Shown piece by piece: positions 42,172 through 50,923 of a DNA stretch of 64,000 bases; within the stretch, counting starts at the first letter, position 1, and the number at the start of each line of letters is the position of its first letter. The stretch spans positions 678 through 64,677 of the forward strand of contig NZ_FOTM01000001.1 of the NCBI RefSeq assembly GCF_900114565.1. Reading direction: 5' to 3'. Both the position numbers and the translations under genes were made by a program. This DNA comes from Leifsonia sp. CL147 (GTDB lineage Bacteria; Actinomycetota; Actinomycetes; Actinomycetales; Microbacteriaceae). The notes under the pieces are model-generated. The model made no database searches, was not told the DNA's origin, and worked only from the letters and a program-made list of their open reading frames with translations.

Positions 42172-42840
42172 TCACGAGAGCGAGCCCATCCGGTAGCCGA
42201 CGCCGCGGACGGTCTCGATCAGCGTCCGGCCGAACTTCCGCCGGAGATGGTGGACGTACGTGTCGACGACGCCGGGATCGTCGGCGTCCGCGAACACGTC
42301 CTCGAGGAGCAGCGCCCGCGAGAAGACCTGGGCCGGGCGGCGGGCGAGACACTCCAGCAGGGCCGACTCGCGCTCCGAGAGGACGGTTCTGCTGCCGTCG
42401 GTCAGGGTCACGGTCCTGCTGTCGGTGTCGAGGCGTCCACCGGGGAAGCGCACGGTGGGGACCGTCGAGGAGGCGCGGCGCGTCAATGCGCGCACCCGGG
42501 CGACGAGCTCGTCGATGTCGAACGGCTTCGCGAGGTAGTCCTCGGCGCCGGCATTGAGGCCGTCGACGCGGTCGGGCGCGGTTCCGAGTGCCGAGAGCAC
42601 CAGGATGGGCGTGGTGATCCCGTTCTCCCGCAGCCGGCGCAGGACATCGAGGCCGTCGACGGCGGGGAGCCCCCGGTCGAGCACCAGGACATCGAACGGC
42701 GAGGTGAGGCCGAGGTGGAGTGCGCGCTGGCCGTCGCGGGCGACCTCGACGTCGAACCCCTCCGAACCCAGCAGGGTGTCGAGCATGCTCGCGAGGCGAC
42801 TGTCGTCCTCGGCGATCAGCACGCGCTGGTTCTCGGTCAC
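42172..42840 (-). CDS. Two-component response regulator, OmpR family
   Basis: 222 residues from GTG 42840. Receiver domain about 1-118: RVLIAEDDSRLASMLDTLLG, phosphoacceptor Asp in VLVLDRGLPAVDG, Lys in YLAKPF. Winged-helix DNA-binding domain about 125-220: ESALLECLARRPAQVFSRAL, VDTYVHHLRRKFG, IETVRGVGYRM. Paired with the histidine kinase. It lies 62 bases downstream of apbE on the same strand. Confidence 0.95.
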   Translation of the reverse strand: MTENQRVLIAEDDSRLASMLDTLLGSEGFDVEVARDGQRALHLGLTSPFDVLVLDRGLPAVDGLDVLRRLRENGITTPILVLSALGTAPDRVDGLNAGAEDYLAKPFDIDELVARVRALTRRASSTVPTVRFPGGRLDTDSRTVTLTDGSRTVLSERESALLECLARRPAQVFSRALLLEDVFADADDPGVVDTYVHHLRRKFGRTLIETVRGVGYRMGSLS

Positions 42841-42902
42841 CTGCGCAGTATAGGGCTGGCTTTCCCCGTGGCCGGCCCCATCCGCTTCCGGAGCGATGGC
42901 CG

Positions 42903-43655
42903 TCACCCCGCGCTCGCCGGCTGCGCGAAGGCGAGTTCTCCGGCTCCGAGGATCCGATCGTCGGCGTCGACGGCCAGCACCCCGCGTGCGCCCGCGTCGA
43001 TCGCCCACGGGATGCCGCTCGGGCCGAGGGCGAACACCGCGGTCGCCAGAACGTCCGCGGTGGTCAGGTCGTCGGCCACGACGGTCACGCTGAGCAGGGA
43101 ACGCGCGACGGAGCCGTCGCGCCCGTCGACGATGTGGGATCCGCGTTCGTAGGCTCCGGAGGTGGCGACGCCCGCATCGGTCACGGCGAGCACGGCCAGC
43201 ATCTCGTCGGGCGTGTGCGGAGAACGGATGCCGACGCTCCACGGCCTGCCGTCTCGCGGCGTCCCCGCCACGACGACGTCACCGCCGGCGTTCAGGCAGT
43301 AGTCGCGGAGACCGGAAGCGGCGAGTTCCTGTGCGGCGCGGGCGGCAGCCCATCCCTTCACGACCCCGTCGAGGTCCCACGTGCCGTCCGGGCGGCGGAT
43401 TCTGAAGGCGCCTCCGGACGCGGCGCTCGCCGCGTCCCCGATGGCGACGACCTCGCGGAAGTCCGTGCTGTGCTCGAGTCCGGCCGCACCCGCTGCATTC
43501 GCCCGGCTCACTTCGCTCTCGGGACGGTAGGCGCTGAAGCGCTCGTCGGCCTCGCGCAGAACCCGGAAGGCGCGCTCGGCGGCCGGGGCCGCATCCACGT
43601 CGTCGCGGATGTCGATCGACATGGGGATGCCCATGACCGTCTCGAGGAACCTCAT
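42903..43655 (-). CDS. apbE: FAD:protein FMN transferase (ApbE family)
   Basis: 250 residues without signal peptide or lipobox. ApbE motifs: VMGIPMSIDI, RFSAYRPESEVSRANA, GGAFRIRRPDGTWDLDGVVK, GWAAARAAQELAASGLRDYC, LNAGGDVVVAG. Transfers FMN from FAD onto a Thr/Ser of acceptor proteins; the adjacent FMN-binding protein carries the acceptor sequence SGATYTS. ATGA overlap between the two genes. Shorter than secreted ApbE (about 330 residues), and whether it acts inside or outside the cell cannot be told. Confidence 0.93.
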   Translation of the reverse strand: MRFLETVMGIPMSIDIRDDVDAAPAAERAFRVLREADERFSAYRPESEVSRANAAGAAGLEHSTDFREVVAIGDAASAASGGAFRIRRPDGTWDLDGVVKGWAAARAAQELAASGLRDYCLNAGGDVVVAGTPRDGRPWSVGIRSPHTPDEMLAVLAVTDAGVATSGAYERGSHIVDGRDGSVARSLLSVTVVADDLTTADVLATAVFALGPSGIPWAIDAGARGVLAVDADDRILGAGELAFAQPASAG

Positions 43656-44179
43656 CGCTTGTCGATCGCCGACTGCACCGACTGGATGTAGCCCTCCGAG
43701 GTGTAGGTCGCGCCGGACACCGTGTCGATGTTCGCGGACTGCGAGGAGAGCACCTCCTGCTGGAGGATCGGGAGAGCCTGCTGGTTGATCTCCTGGTCGC
43801 GGCCGTTGCCGTCCGGAGCCTGGACGGTGTCGACGGCCGTGATCGTGCCGCCCGTGAAAGTGAGCTTCACCTGGACCGCGCCGTACCGGGTGTCGATGGC
43901 CGAGCCGGTCACGGTCTTCGTCGCGGCGGCCTGTGCGGGCGCGGGCGTCGCGGTGGCGGAGGGGGAGGGCGATGCCGAGGCGGAAGCGGAGGCGGACGGC
44001 GTGGGCGTGCTCGTCGCGCCGGACGTCCCCGCTGTCGCCGCGGCGGTGGCCGCGTGCACCGAGGTGTCCGAGGCGGTGACCTGCTCGCCGATCCCGTAGA
44101 GCTTGAGGCCGACCGTCGCGCCCATCGTGACGAGGATCACGGTGAAGAGGATGGTTCCGCGCCAGGATCTGCTGTTCAT
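43652..44179 (-). CDS. FMN-binding domain protein with membrane anchor
   Basis: 175 residues. Short cytosolic start, membrane helix (about 8-30: GTILFTVILVTMGATVGLKL), a Ser/Ala/Thr/Pro-rich spacer of about 45 residues, then an FMN_bind domain (about 88-175). The covalent FMN site is DTVSGATYTSEGYIQ, a Thr acceptor in S-G-A-T. Predicted one-electron carrier outside the membrane, between the ferric-reductase-like protein and an external acceptor. Overlaps both neighbours by four bases. Confidence 0.92.
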   Translation of the reverse strand: MNSRSWRGTILFTVILVTMGATVGLKLYGIGEQVTASDTSVHAATAAATAGTSGATSTPTPSASASASASPSPSATATPAPAQAAATKTVTGSAIDTRYGAVQVKLTFTGGTITAVDTVQAPDGNGRDQEINQQALPILQQEVLSSQSANIDTVSGATYTSEGYIQSVQSAIDKR

Positions 44180-45555
44180 GACATGCTCAGTTCTTCTCGG
44201 TGGATGAATCGCTTCGGCATCCGCAGGGCCCGGAGCGACGTCTCGGCCGTCTCGCCCATGCCCTCCGGGCCGCAGATGAACGCCTCCCAGTCGTAGAGGT
44301 CCGGGATGAGGCGGCGCAGCGCCTCCGGGTCGAGGGGGTCGTAGCCGAGCTCCGAACGCCGGCCCACCAGCGGGATGACGGTCACGCCCGGAAGCGACTG
44401 CAGCTCGCCCAGCAGCGCGAGGCGCTGCGCCGACCGCACGCGGTACAGGACGACCGGGCTGGCGCCGCGGCGGACGAGCTCCTCTGCCAAGGCGCGGATC
44501 GGGCCGATGCCCGCGCCGCCGGCGATGAGCAGGATGCGTGCGCGGCTCGCCCGGTCGGCGGTGAAGCGGCCGAACGGGCCTTCGACGAAGACCAGCGACC
44601 CGGGCTTCACGGCGGGCAGGCGGCTGGAGTGGTCACCCAGCGCGCCGACGGTGATCCGGAGGTAGCCGTCGGCCGGGACGGCGGACACGGAGTACGGATG
44701 CGCCGTGGCCAGATGGCCCCAGCTCAGGAAGCGGAAGAGGAGGAAGTTGCCCCCGCGCACGCCGAGCTCGTCGACGTGCGGCCCGGTCAGCCACACGCTG
44801 TTCACGCCCTCGCCCTCCGGGACCACGGTCACGACCCGCATCCTCCTCCGCCAGGCGTCGAGAGTCGGCAGGATGAAGCGCCAGGTCAGCACGGCGGACG
44901 CCGTCGCCAGGTAGAGAGCGATCCAGATCACCCGGTTGAGAGGGTAGGAGACGAAATGCGCGCCGCCGCTGAGCTGGTGCGAGAACGTCAGGAAGATCGC
45001 CACGTAGGTCGTCACGTGCAGCCAGTACCAGATCTCGTACGACAGCTTCGTGCGGAGGAGACGCGCGCTGCTCATCCCCACGACCAGGAACGCGATGGTC
45101 CCGACGAGGGCGGCGAGCATGTCCGGATAGGTCTGGAGGATCGACACGAACTCGGTCCACGGAGGGTTGCGGTCCGCCAGCTCGCCCCCGATCACCAGGA
45201 ACAGCACGTGCGCGACGACGAGGAAGACCACGGAGGCGCCGAGCGAGCGGTGCCAGGAGACCAGCTTGTCGAGTCCGACCGCGTCCTCGAACCAGGGGAC
45301 CCGGGCGATCAGGAGCACCTGCGCGCAGACCAGGAACGCGCCGACCATCCCGCTGAGCTCGCCGAGCGAGGTCAGGGCGTCGGCCGGGGTGGCCGCGAAC
45401 CCGGCGGGAACGCTGAACCACCACATCCCGAGCACGCCCAGGGTTCCCAGCACGAGCGCCGCCCGCACCGCGCGCGACCCGGCGCGCGACGGCGTCGGGC
45501 GGGGCCGGATGCGCGGCCGGACGGCCGGTGCCGGAACGCTCAGGGTGGGGTCCAT
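44176..45555 (-). CDS. Ferric reductase-like transmembrane flavocytochrome
   Basis: 459 residues from ATG 45555. Six membrane helices (about 30-230) with paired heme-ligand histidines in SWHRSLGASVVFLVVAHVLF and WLHVTTYVAIFLTFSHQL. C-terminal FAD/NAD(P) reductase region about 235-459: HPYSVSAVPADGYLRI, LIAGGAGIGPIRALAEEL, FICGPEGMGE. Moves electrons from NAD(P)H across the membrane, here probably to the FMN-binding protein next to it. No Shine-Dalgarno; probably leaderless. Confidence 0.92.
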   Translation of the reverse strand: MDPTLSVPAPAVRPRIRPRPTPSRAGSRAVRAALVLGTLGVLGMWWFSVPAGFAATPADALTSLGELSGMVGAFLVCAQVLLIARVPWFEDAVGLDKLVSWHRSLGASVVFLVVAHVLFLVIGGELADRNPPWTEFVSILQTYPDMLAALVGTIAFLVVGMSSARLLRTKLSYEIWYWLHVTTYVAIFLTFSHQLSGGAHFVSYPLNRVIWIALYLATASAVLTWRFILPTLDAWRRRMRVVTVVPEGEGVNSVWLTGPHVDELGVRGGNFLLFRFLSWGHLATAHPYSVSAVPADGYLRITVGALGDHSSRLPAVKPGSLVFVEGPFGRFTADRASRARILLIAGGAGIGPIRALAEELVRRGASPVVLYRVRSAQRLALLGELQSLPGVTVIPLVGRRSELGYDPLDPEALRRLIPDLYDWEAFICGPEGMGETAETSLRALRMPKRFIHREELSMS

Positions 45556-45716
45556 AGTGATAACGATGCATTCGCATTCTTGATGGATTCTTACGTGGCC
45601 TGTGCGCCGGCTGAAGGTACCGTATGGATCGGGCAGGCTCTTCCGTTCGCCGGTGCGGTAAATTCTTGATGTATCGACCCGCCGCCACGCGGCCCGGCCA
45701 TCCGAAGGAGAGTGCG

Positions 45717-47036
45717 GTGCGGCCTTTCGCAGCGGATGACCTGCCCTGCGCACTCGTCGAGCTGGACGACGAGGGCCGCATCCGCGACGCCAACGCCGTC
45801 TTCGTCTCGTGGACGGGACTCTCGATGGAGGAGCTCGCGGGCCGGGCCTTCACCTCGCTCCGAAACCGGATCTCCGCTCTCGTCGGCACCTCCGACGGCC
45901 TGGTCCGCCTCGCGAACGTCGACGGGACTTCTCGCGCCGTGGTCGTCGGACGTCGCCGGATCGACGGTGGCGAAGTGCTCGCGCTGGTGGATGCCACCGA
46001 GCGCGCCGACCGCGAAGAGGCCCTGGTCCGCTCGCAGACGCTCCAGCAGCGCACCCGGAACCGTCTCGAGTTGATCATCGACTCGTCGATCGCCTTCTCC
46101 GCCGCCACCGATGAGCAGGCGCTGGTGGACATCCTGGCGACCACGGTCGCGAAGGCGTATCAAGCCGAGCAGTCCGCGGTCTACCTCATCGACGAGACCG
46201 GCGGGTTCAGGCAGGCGTCGGGCAGCAACCCCCTGCGCTCCACGGAGCAGACGGACTCGCTCCTCACGCAGGCCGCCGCTCCCCGCCGCGTGGTGACGAT
46301 CAGCGGCGTCGCAGCCGCGGACGCCATCGCGCGGGTGCTCGGGCAGGCGATGCGGGATGCGGGAGTCGACGCGGTCCTCGTGTCGCCCATCCAGCACGAC
46401 GATCTGCTCTTCGGGGTCTTCGTGGCGTTCTTCCTCCACCCGCGTCAGTTCGACTCGGAGGCGGCCCCGCTGGCGGACGCGCTCGCCGGCCAGGCGGCCC
46501 AGGCGATCACCACCCTGCGGCTGCAGCGACAGCTGGAGCACGCGGCGATGCACGACGAGACGACCGGACTGCCCAACCGGCGGCGGCTGGAGACGGAACT
46601 GCTGGAGTACCAGAGCTCGGCCTCGGCGCTGGTCGCCACTCTGTTCATCGACCTGGACGGCTTCAAGCGGGTGAACGACCACCTCGGCCACCACATGGGC
46701 GACCTGCTGCTTCGGGAGGTCGGCCTGCGGCTGCAGGCAGCGGTCCGGCAGGACGACCTGGTCGCCCGCTACGGCGGCGACGAGTTCGTCGTGGTGTGCG
46801 AAGTGCCGGACGCCGTCTCCGCGGAGGAGGTCGCGGATCGTATCCGGCGCTCCATCGAGCAGCCGTTCTCCGACCTCCCGCAGGACTTCCCGATCAGCGC
46901 CAGCGTCGGGATGTCCGTCGCACGCACCGCGGACCCGGACTGGAACCCCGACCGGCTGATCCGCGAGGCCGACCACGCGATGTACTCGGCGAAGAACGCG
47001 GGCGGCAACCGCGTGGTCGGGGCGCCGCTGGTCTGA
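45717..47036 (+). CDS. Diguanylate cyclase with PAS, GAF and GGDEF domains
   Basis: 439 residues from GTG 45717 (GAAGGAG Shine-Dalgarno eight bases upstream); ATG 45669 with a TAAATT -10 nearby would add 16 residues. PAS about 8-95 (DLPCALVELDDEGRIRDANA), GAF about 120-265, GGDEF about 285-435. Active site RYGGDEFVVVCE is intact and an RXXD inhibitory site (RQDD) precedes it by five residues. Makes c-di-GMP from two GTP. No EAL domain and no membrane helix: a soluble sensor. Confidence 0.93.
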   Translation: MRPFAADDLPCALVELDDEGRIRDANAVFVSWTGLSMEELAGRAFTSLRNRISALVGTSDGLVRLANVDGTSRAVVVGRRRIDGGEVLALVDATERADREEALVRSQTLQQRTRNRLELIIDSSIAFSAATDEQALVDILATTVAKAYQAEQSAVYLIDETGGFRQASGSNPLRSTEQTDSLLTQAAAPRRVVTISGVAAADAIARVLGQAMRDAGVDAVLVSPIQHDDLLFGVFVAFFLHPRQFDSEAAPLADALAGQAAQAITTLRLQRQLEHAAMHDETTGLPNRRRLETELLEYQSSASALVATLFIDLDGFKRVNDHLGHHMGDLLLREVGLRLQAAVRQDDLVARYGGDEFVVVCEVPDAVSAEEVADRIRRSIEQPFSDLPQDFPISASVGMSVARTADPDWNPDRLIREADHAMYSAKNAGGNRVVGAPLV

Positions 47037-47052
47037 CGCGTCGAGTCGGTGG

Positions 47053-47631
47053 CTACGGGCCGGGCTGCAGGCGCTGCCCGGATTCGCGCGCGTCGTCGGC
47101 GACGTCGCCCGCACGGGCCGTGGCCTCCTCCTGCACGGTGGCCACCCCCTCCTGCGCGGCCTCCTTCACGGACTGCATGGCGTCCTGTGCCGGCTCCTTC
47201 AGATCGCTCGCCAGCTGCTTGCCCACCTCGGCGGCCTCCTGCAGCAGTGGCTGCGCGGCGTCCTTGGCGGCGGATGCGAGCTCCTGCTCCTTCTCGCTCG
47301 GCGGGATGAGGGAGGCGATCAGCGCTCCGACGCCGAAGGCGATGAGGCCGACGGCGAGCGGGTTGCCCTGCGCCTTGTTCACCACGGTGCGGCCGGCGTC
47401 CGCGATGGTGTCGCCTGCGTCCGACACCGCCGCTCCCGTGGTGCTCGCCACATCCTCGGCCGAGCCCATGATCTTCTCGCTGAGGGAATGGAATGCGCCC
47501 TTCACCCGGCGGCTCTGACGCTGGGCGATCTTGCTGGGCGTGACCTTGTCGGCCAGTGCGTCCACGTCGCCGCTCAGGTTGCGGCGGGTGGCCTCGATGT
47601 CGGCGCGGATGGCGTCGGGGTCGTCGGTCAT
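47053..47631 (-). CDS. DUF3618 membrane protein
   Basis: 192 residues from ATG 47631. The DUF3618 N terminus TDDPDAIRADIEATRRNLSG, DVDALADKVTPSKIAQ is clear; a membrane helix lies about 97-118 (NPLAVGLIAFGVGALIASLI), followed by an Ala/Glu/Lys-rich amphipathic tail (about 120-192) like YtxH or LEA-type helices. Last gene of a trio linked by ATGA overlaps. Likely envelope-stress or general-stress protein; function unknown. Confidence 0.88.
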   Translation of the reverse strand: MTDDPDAIRADIEATRRNLSGDVDALADKVTPSKIAQRQSRRVKGAFHSLSEKIMGSAEDVASTTGAAVSDAGDTIADAGRTVVNKAQGNPLAVGLIAFGVGALIASLIPPSEKEQELASAAKDAAQPLLQEAAEVGKQLASDLKEPAQDAMQSVKEAAQEGVATVQEEATARAGDVADDARESGQRLQPGP

Positions 47632-48044
47632 CGGTTCTCTCCGTTCGGTTTCAGAGTTTCTGGGATTTCCTTGACCGTCGCGACGGTCTGTGGGACGCCC
47701 TTCACGGTCTCCAGCTGCCTGCGCCCGACCAGATACAGGATCAGCGCGACGATCGCCCAGATGATGGCGACGATCACCGCCGACCAGGCGTTGCCCACCA
47801 GGTAGCCGAGCGCCCACCAGAGGGCGATGGACAGGAAGAACACCGCCATCAGGGCCGCGTAGCCGGCGCCGCCGAGAAGCCCGGCGCCTTTGCCTGCGCG
47901 GGTGGCGGTCTGCCGGATCTCGGCCTTCGCGAGTTCCATCTCCTGCCGGATCAGGGTCGAGAGGTCACGGCTGGCCTCTCCGAGCAGCTCGCCGAGCGAG
48001 GTGTTCGCCGCGCGCTCCTCCGCCGGACTCGGCTCGTCGGTCAT
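47628..48044 (-). CDS. Phage holin superfamily III-like membrane protein (Phage_holin_3_6 type)
   Basis: 138 residues. Amphipathic N-terminal helix (about 15-50: TSLGELLGEASRDLSTLIRQ, EMELAKAEIRQ), then two membrane helices (about 55-80 and 86-108) and a charged C terminus. Despite the family name such proteins are widespread chromosomal genes beside DUF3618 genes and are not evidence of a prophage. Overlaps both neighbours by four bases. Confidence 0.88.
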   Translation of the reverse strand: MTDEPSPAEERAANTSLGELLGEASRDLSTLIRQEMELAKAEIRQTATRAGKGAGLLGGAGYAALMAVFFLSIALWWALGYLVGNAWSAVIVAIIWAIVALILYLVGRRQLETVKGVPQTVATVKEIPETLKPNGENR

Positions 48045-48817
48045 GCCCGGCCCCCGGTGTAGCCCGCCCCCGGAAGGTCGGGGAGTTCGTCGCCGGGTGC
48101 GATGATGCCGGTGGTGGGAGTGGTCCCGACCGTCGTTCGCGCGGCGCTGTCGCCCGTTCTGTCGCCCGTTCCATCGCCCCCGTCGGCCAGTGCCCGCGTG
48201 AGGCGGCCGGCCAGTGCGCCGGCGATGGCCGCGGCCGCGATGAACGTGCCCGGGTTGCGCCGGGCATACGACTTGACCTCGTCGATGAGCGATCCGGGAT
48301 CGCGCGCATCCAGCCAGCCGGCGATCGCGTGGGTGCGCTGCGCCGCCTGCCGGACGAGATCGCTTGCCACTCCGTCGGTCTCGGATGCTGCGGCCATCTG
48401 CTCGAGCTCGTCGCCCACCGAGCGGAGGCCGTCGGCGACCCGCTCCTGCTGCTGCGCAGCCTGCTCGCGCAGCTCCTGCTGGGTCTGGCGGTACAGGTCT
48501 CTGGCCTGATGCTTCGCCTCGCCCGCGACGTTCCTGGCCTGCTCCGCGGCGGTGGCGGCGACGTCCTTGCCCGCCTCGGCGGCCGAATCCGCGACGCGCC
48601 CAGCCTCTTCGCGGACGCCGCCCGACTCACCACCGCTCGTACCCCCGCCGTAGCCCCCGCCGTAGCCCCCGCTCGCGCCCCCGCTGTAGCCCCCGTTCGG
48701 CTGCCCGCCGCTGCCCCCTGGCAGCACGGTTTCGGGCAGTCCCGCCTCCGGGTCGAGAGCGTCGCGCCTGCTGTCGAAGATCGGCGTCTCGGCGGACGGG
48801 TCGTCTGACATGGTCAT
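48041..48817 (-). CDS. YtxH-like membrane protein with Gly-rich N terminus
   Basis: 258 residues from ATG 48817; ATG 48811 is an alternative. The N-terminal 60 residues have a Gly/Ser/Tyr-rich low-complexity stretch (GGYSGGASGGYGGGYGGGTS). Then a long Ala/Gln/Glu helix (about 70-160) typical of late-embryogenesis-like proteins, a membrane helix (about 195-215: NPGTFIAAAAIAGALAGRLT) and a flexible tail. First gene of the trio with the holin-like and DUF3618 proteins. Confidence 0.8.
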   Translation of the reverse strand: MTMSDDPSAETPIFDSRRDALDPEAGLPETVLPGGSGGQPNGGYSGGASGGYGGGYGGGTSGGESGGVREEAGRVADSAAEAGKDVAATAAEQARNVAGEAKHQARDLYRQTQQELREQAAQQQERVADGLRSVGDELEQMAAASETDGVASDLVRQAAQRTHAIAGWLDARDPGSLIDEVKSYARRNPGTFIAAAAIAGALAGRLTRALADGGDGTGDRTGDSAARTTVGTTPTTGIIAPGDELPDLPGAGYTGGRA

Positions 48818-48969
48818 GACTGACGTTTCCTTTCGATGGATGTGTCCGGTTGCGATGTGCCGTCCACTGAAGACACCGCAGAGAGGCGGGTCCAGCGATT
48901 GACGGGCCTGCGTCGCGGGAGTACGGACAGCTCTGTCCGCCGGCTGCACCGCGGACTAGCGTGGAGCGC

Positions 48970-49902
48970 ATGGATGTGACCGACTGGCTTCTGGACTCCG
49001 ATCCGGCTCTTCGCTGGCAGGTGCTGCGCGACCTCGCAGACGCGTACCCGGAGGAGGTCGCCGCCGAGCGCGCGCGTGTCGCCACCGAGGGGTGGGGTGC
49101 GAGATTCCTCGGCGAGCAGGCGGAGGACGGCCTCTGGGACGGAGGCACCTACCGGCCGGGATGGATCCCGCCCGAGCGGGACGGCTTCGACGCCTGGAGC
49201 GGGACGCACTTCAGCCTCCAGCAGCTGGTCGACTTCGGCCTCGATCCGGAGAGCCCGCACGCCCGCCTCGCGATCGGCCGCGTCCGCGAGAATGTGCGCT
49301 GGGAGCACGACGGCGAGCCCTACTTCGAGGGCGAGACCGAGCCGTGCATCAACGGGGTGACGCTGACCATCGCCTCCTACTTCGGCGAGGGCGGCGACAC
49401 CATCGTGGAGAGCCTGCTCGGCGCCCGCCTGGCGGACGGCGGCTGGAACTGCTGGGCCGAATACGGCGCGCAGACGTCATCGTTCCACTCGACGATCTGC
49501 GCGGTGGAGGGGTTGCGGGACTGGCAGCGCGCCGGCGGCTCCGACCCGAGGGTGGAGGAGGCGGCGCTCGCCGGCGAGGAGTACCTGCTCGAGCGCAAGC
49601 TCTACCGTCGCCGCTCGGACGGGTCGGTGCCCGATCCGCGGATGACGATGCTCTCCTATCCGGTGCGCTGGTTCCACGACATCCTGCGCGGCCTGGAGCA
49701 CTTCCGGAGGCAGGACCGGCGCGATCCGCGGCTCGCGGATGCCGTCGAGCTGGTCCGGGGGAAAGCGGACGCCGACGGTCGCTGGACGCTGGAGAACATC
49801 CACGAGGGCTCGGTGATCCTCGAGTTCGAGCGGGAGGGCGATCAGAGCCGGTGGGTCACGCTGCGCGCGCTGCGCGTGCTGCGCTGGTGGGATGCCGCCT
49901 GA
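48970..49902 (+). CDS. Squalene cyclase/prenyltransferase-like alpha-toroid protein
   Basis: 310 residues from ATG 48970; TAGCGT seven bases upstream fits a leaderless start. Helical repeats with QW-like elements: DGLWDGGTYRPGWIPPERDG, ADGGWNCWAEYGAQTSSFHS, DGRWTLEN. This is the prenyltransferase/squalene oxidase repeat fold. It is half the size of real squalene-hopene cyclases and lacks their DXDD motif, so it is not a cyclase. No known function. Confidence 0.75.
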   Translation: MDVTDWLLDSDPALRWQVLRDLADAYPEEVAAERARVATEGWGARFLGEQAEDGLWDGGTYRPGWIPPERDGFDAWSGTHFSLQQLVDFGLDPESPHARLAIGRVRENVRWEHDGEPYFEGETEPCINGVTLTIASYFGEGGDTIVESLLGARLADGGWNCWAEYGAQTSSFHSTICAVEGLRDWQRAGGSDPRVEEAALAGEEYLLERKLYRRRSDGSVPDPRMTMLSYPVRWFHDILRGLEHFRRQDRRDPRLADAVELVRGKADADGRWTLENIHEGSVILEFEREGDQSRWVTLRALRVLRWWDAA

Positions 49903-49909
49903 CCGGTTC

Positions 49910-50470
49910 TCAGGACCTGTCGACGCGGTAGTGGAGGGCGACCGTCCCGCCCTCGAAGCGGCGCTCGTCCAGCAGGTCGAGACGGACGAACAGGTCGCGG
50001 GGGAGCGCCGGCGTCCCTCCACCGACCGACACGGGAACGAGGATGAGCGTCACCTCGTCGACGAGACCGGCCGCGAAGGCGCTGGCGGCCAGTGTCGGGC
50101 CGCCGATCGACACATCCGCGTCGGCATCCTCCACCAGCTCCCTCACCCGCGCGGGGTCGAACCGGCTTTCGAGCCGCGTCCGCGGCGTGCTCACCCCGGT
50201 CAGCGTGGAGGAGAACACCACCTTGTCGGCGCCCTGCCAGACCGCCGCGTAGTCGGCGATCACCGGCTCGGGGGAGTCGCCGGGAAGGTCCTGCCAGACG
50301 CGCATCGTCTCGTACATCCGCCGGCCGTACAAATAGGTGCCGACGTCGCGTTCGAGGTCGTTGACGAACGCATGCACGTCTCGCTCGGGGTGCGCCCACT
50401 CGAACGAACCGGACGAGTCCACGGTGTAGCCGTCGAGGGACGCGATGGCGGAGAAGAGGAGTCGGGCCAT
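49910..50470 (-). CDS. Dihydrofolate reductase family protein (RibD C-terminal fold)
   Basis: 186 residues. Starts MARLLFSAIASLDGYTVDSS, then YLYGRRMYETMRVWQ and DADVSIGGPTLAASAFAAGL, the NADPH-binding pattern of RibD_C-type reductases. The typical use is reduction of a pteridine or riboflavin precursor, but stand-alone copies have no assigned substrate. Convergent with the toroid protein gene. Confidence 0.9.
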   Translation of the reverse strand: MARLLFSAIASLDGYTVDSSGSFEWAHPERDVHAFVNDLERDVGTYLYGRRMYETMRVWQDLPGDSPEPVIADYAAVWQGADKVVFSSTLTGVSTPRTRLESRFDPARVRELVEDADADVSIGGPTLAASAFAAGLVDEVTLILVPVSVGGGTPALPRDLFVRLDLLDERRFEGGTVALHYRVDRS

Positions 50471-50530
50471 GCCCGCGACTCTACGGTCTGCGGGAGGACG
50501 AAGGCCAGGGCGGATCAGCCGGCGCCGGGA

Positions 50531-50788
50531 TCAGCCGAGCTGGGGCAGCAACGTCTTCAGCGCACGCAGCTCGCTGTCGAAGATCCACGGGACGGTGACG
50601 TTCAGCAGAAGCCCGATCCCGAGCAGGAGCACGACGGCGCCGGCTGCGAGGAGCACGAGGGTCAGCAGCAGCTGCAGGTAGCCGTTGCCGGTGACGGCGG
50701 CGAGCAACCCCCGCGCCCGCCGCCGTCCCGGGACCGATGCCGTGCCGAACGTCGGTGCGGTTCGCAGTCCGTGGCCCAGTGTCGTCAT
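50531..50788 (-). CDS. Small membrane protein, unknown
   Basis: 85 residues with a GGGGAG Shine-Dalgarno five bases before the ATG. Basic N-terminal third (RRRARGLL), then one long hydrophobic stretch (about 38-70: YLQLLLTLVLLAAGAVVLLL) that may cross once or as a hairpin, and a short C terminus. Not recognised. Confidence 0.6.
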   Translation of the reverse strand: MTTLGHGLRTAPTFGTASVPGRRRARGLLAAVTGNGYLQLLLTLVLLAAGAVVLLLGIGLLLNVTVPWIFDSELRALKTLLPQLG

Positions 50789-50923
50789 CGGTCTCCCCCT
50801 TCGCGTCGGGGTCCCGGGCGGGGTGCCCGGGCCGACGTTGTCGAGTCAACCGTTCACGCACCTCTCCGGGCATCGACCCGAGGTCGCGACGGGGTCATCC
50901 CCCGGGATGATCCGGCGTACGCG

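Noticed and set aside
47628-48044. Prophage holin
   Set aside because: The holin-like family name is misleading; no endolysin, portal, capsid or integrase gene is nearby and the gene is coupled to DUF3618 and YtxH-like genes.
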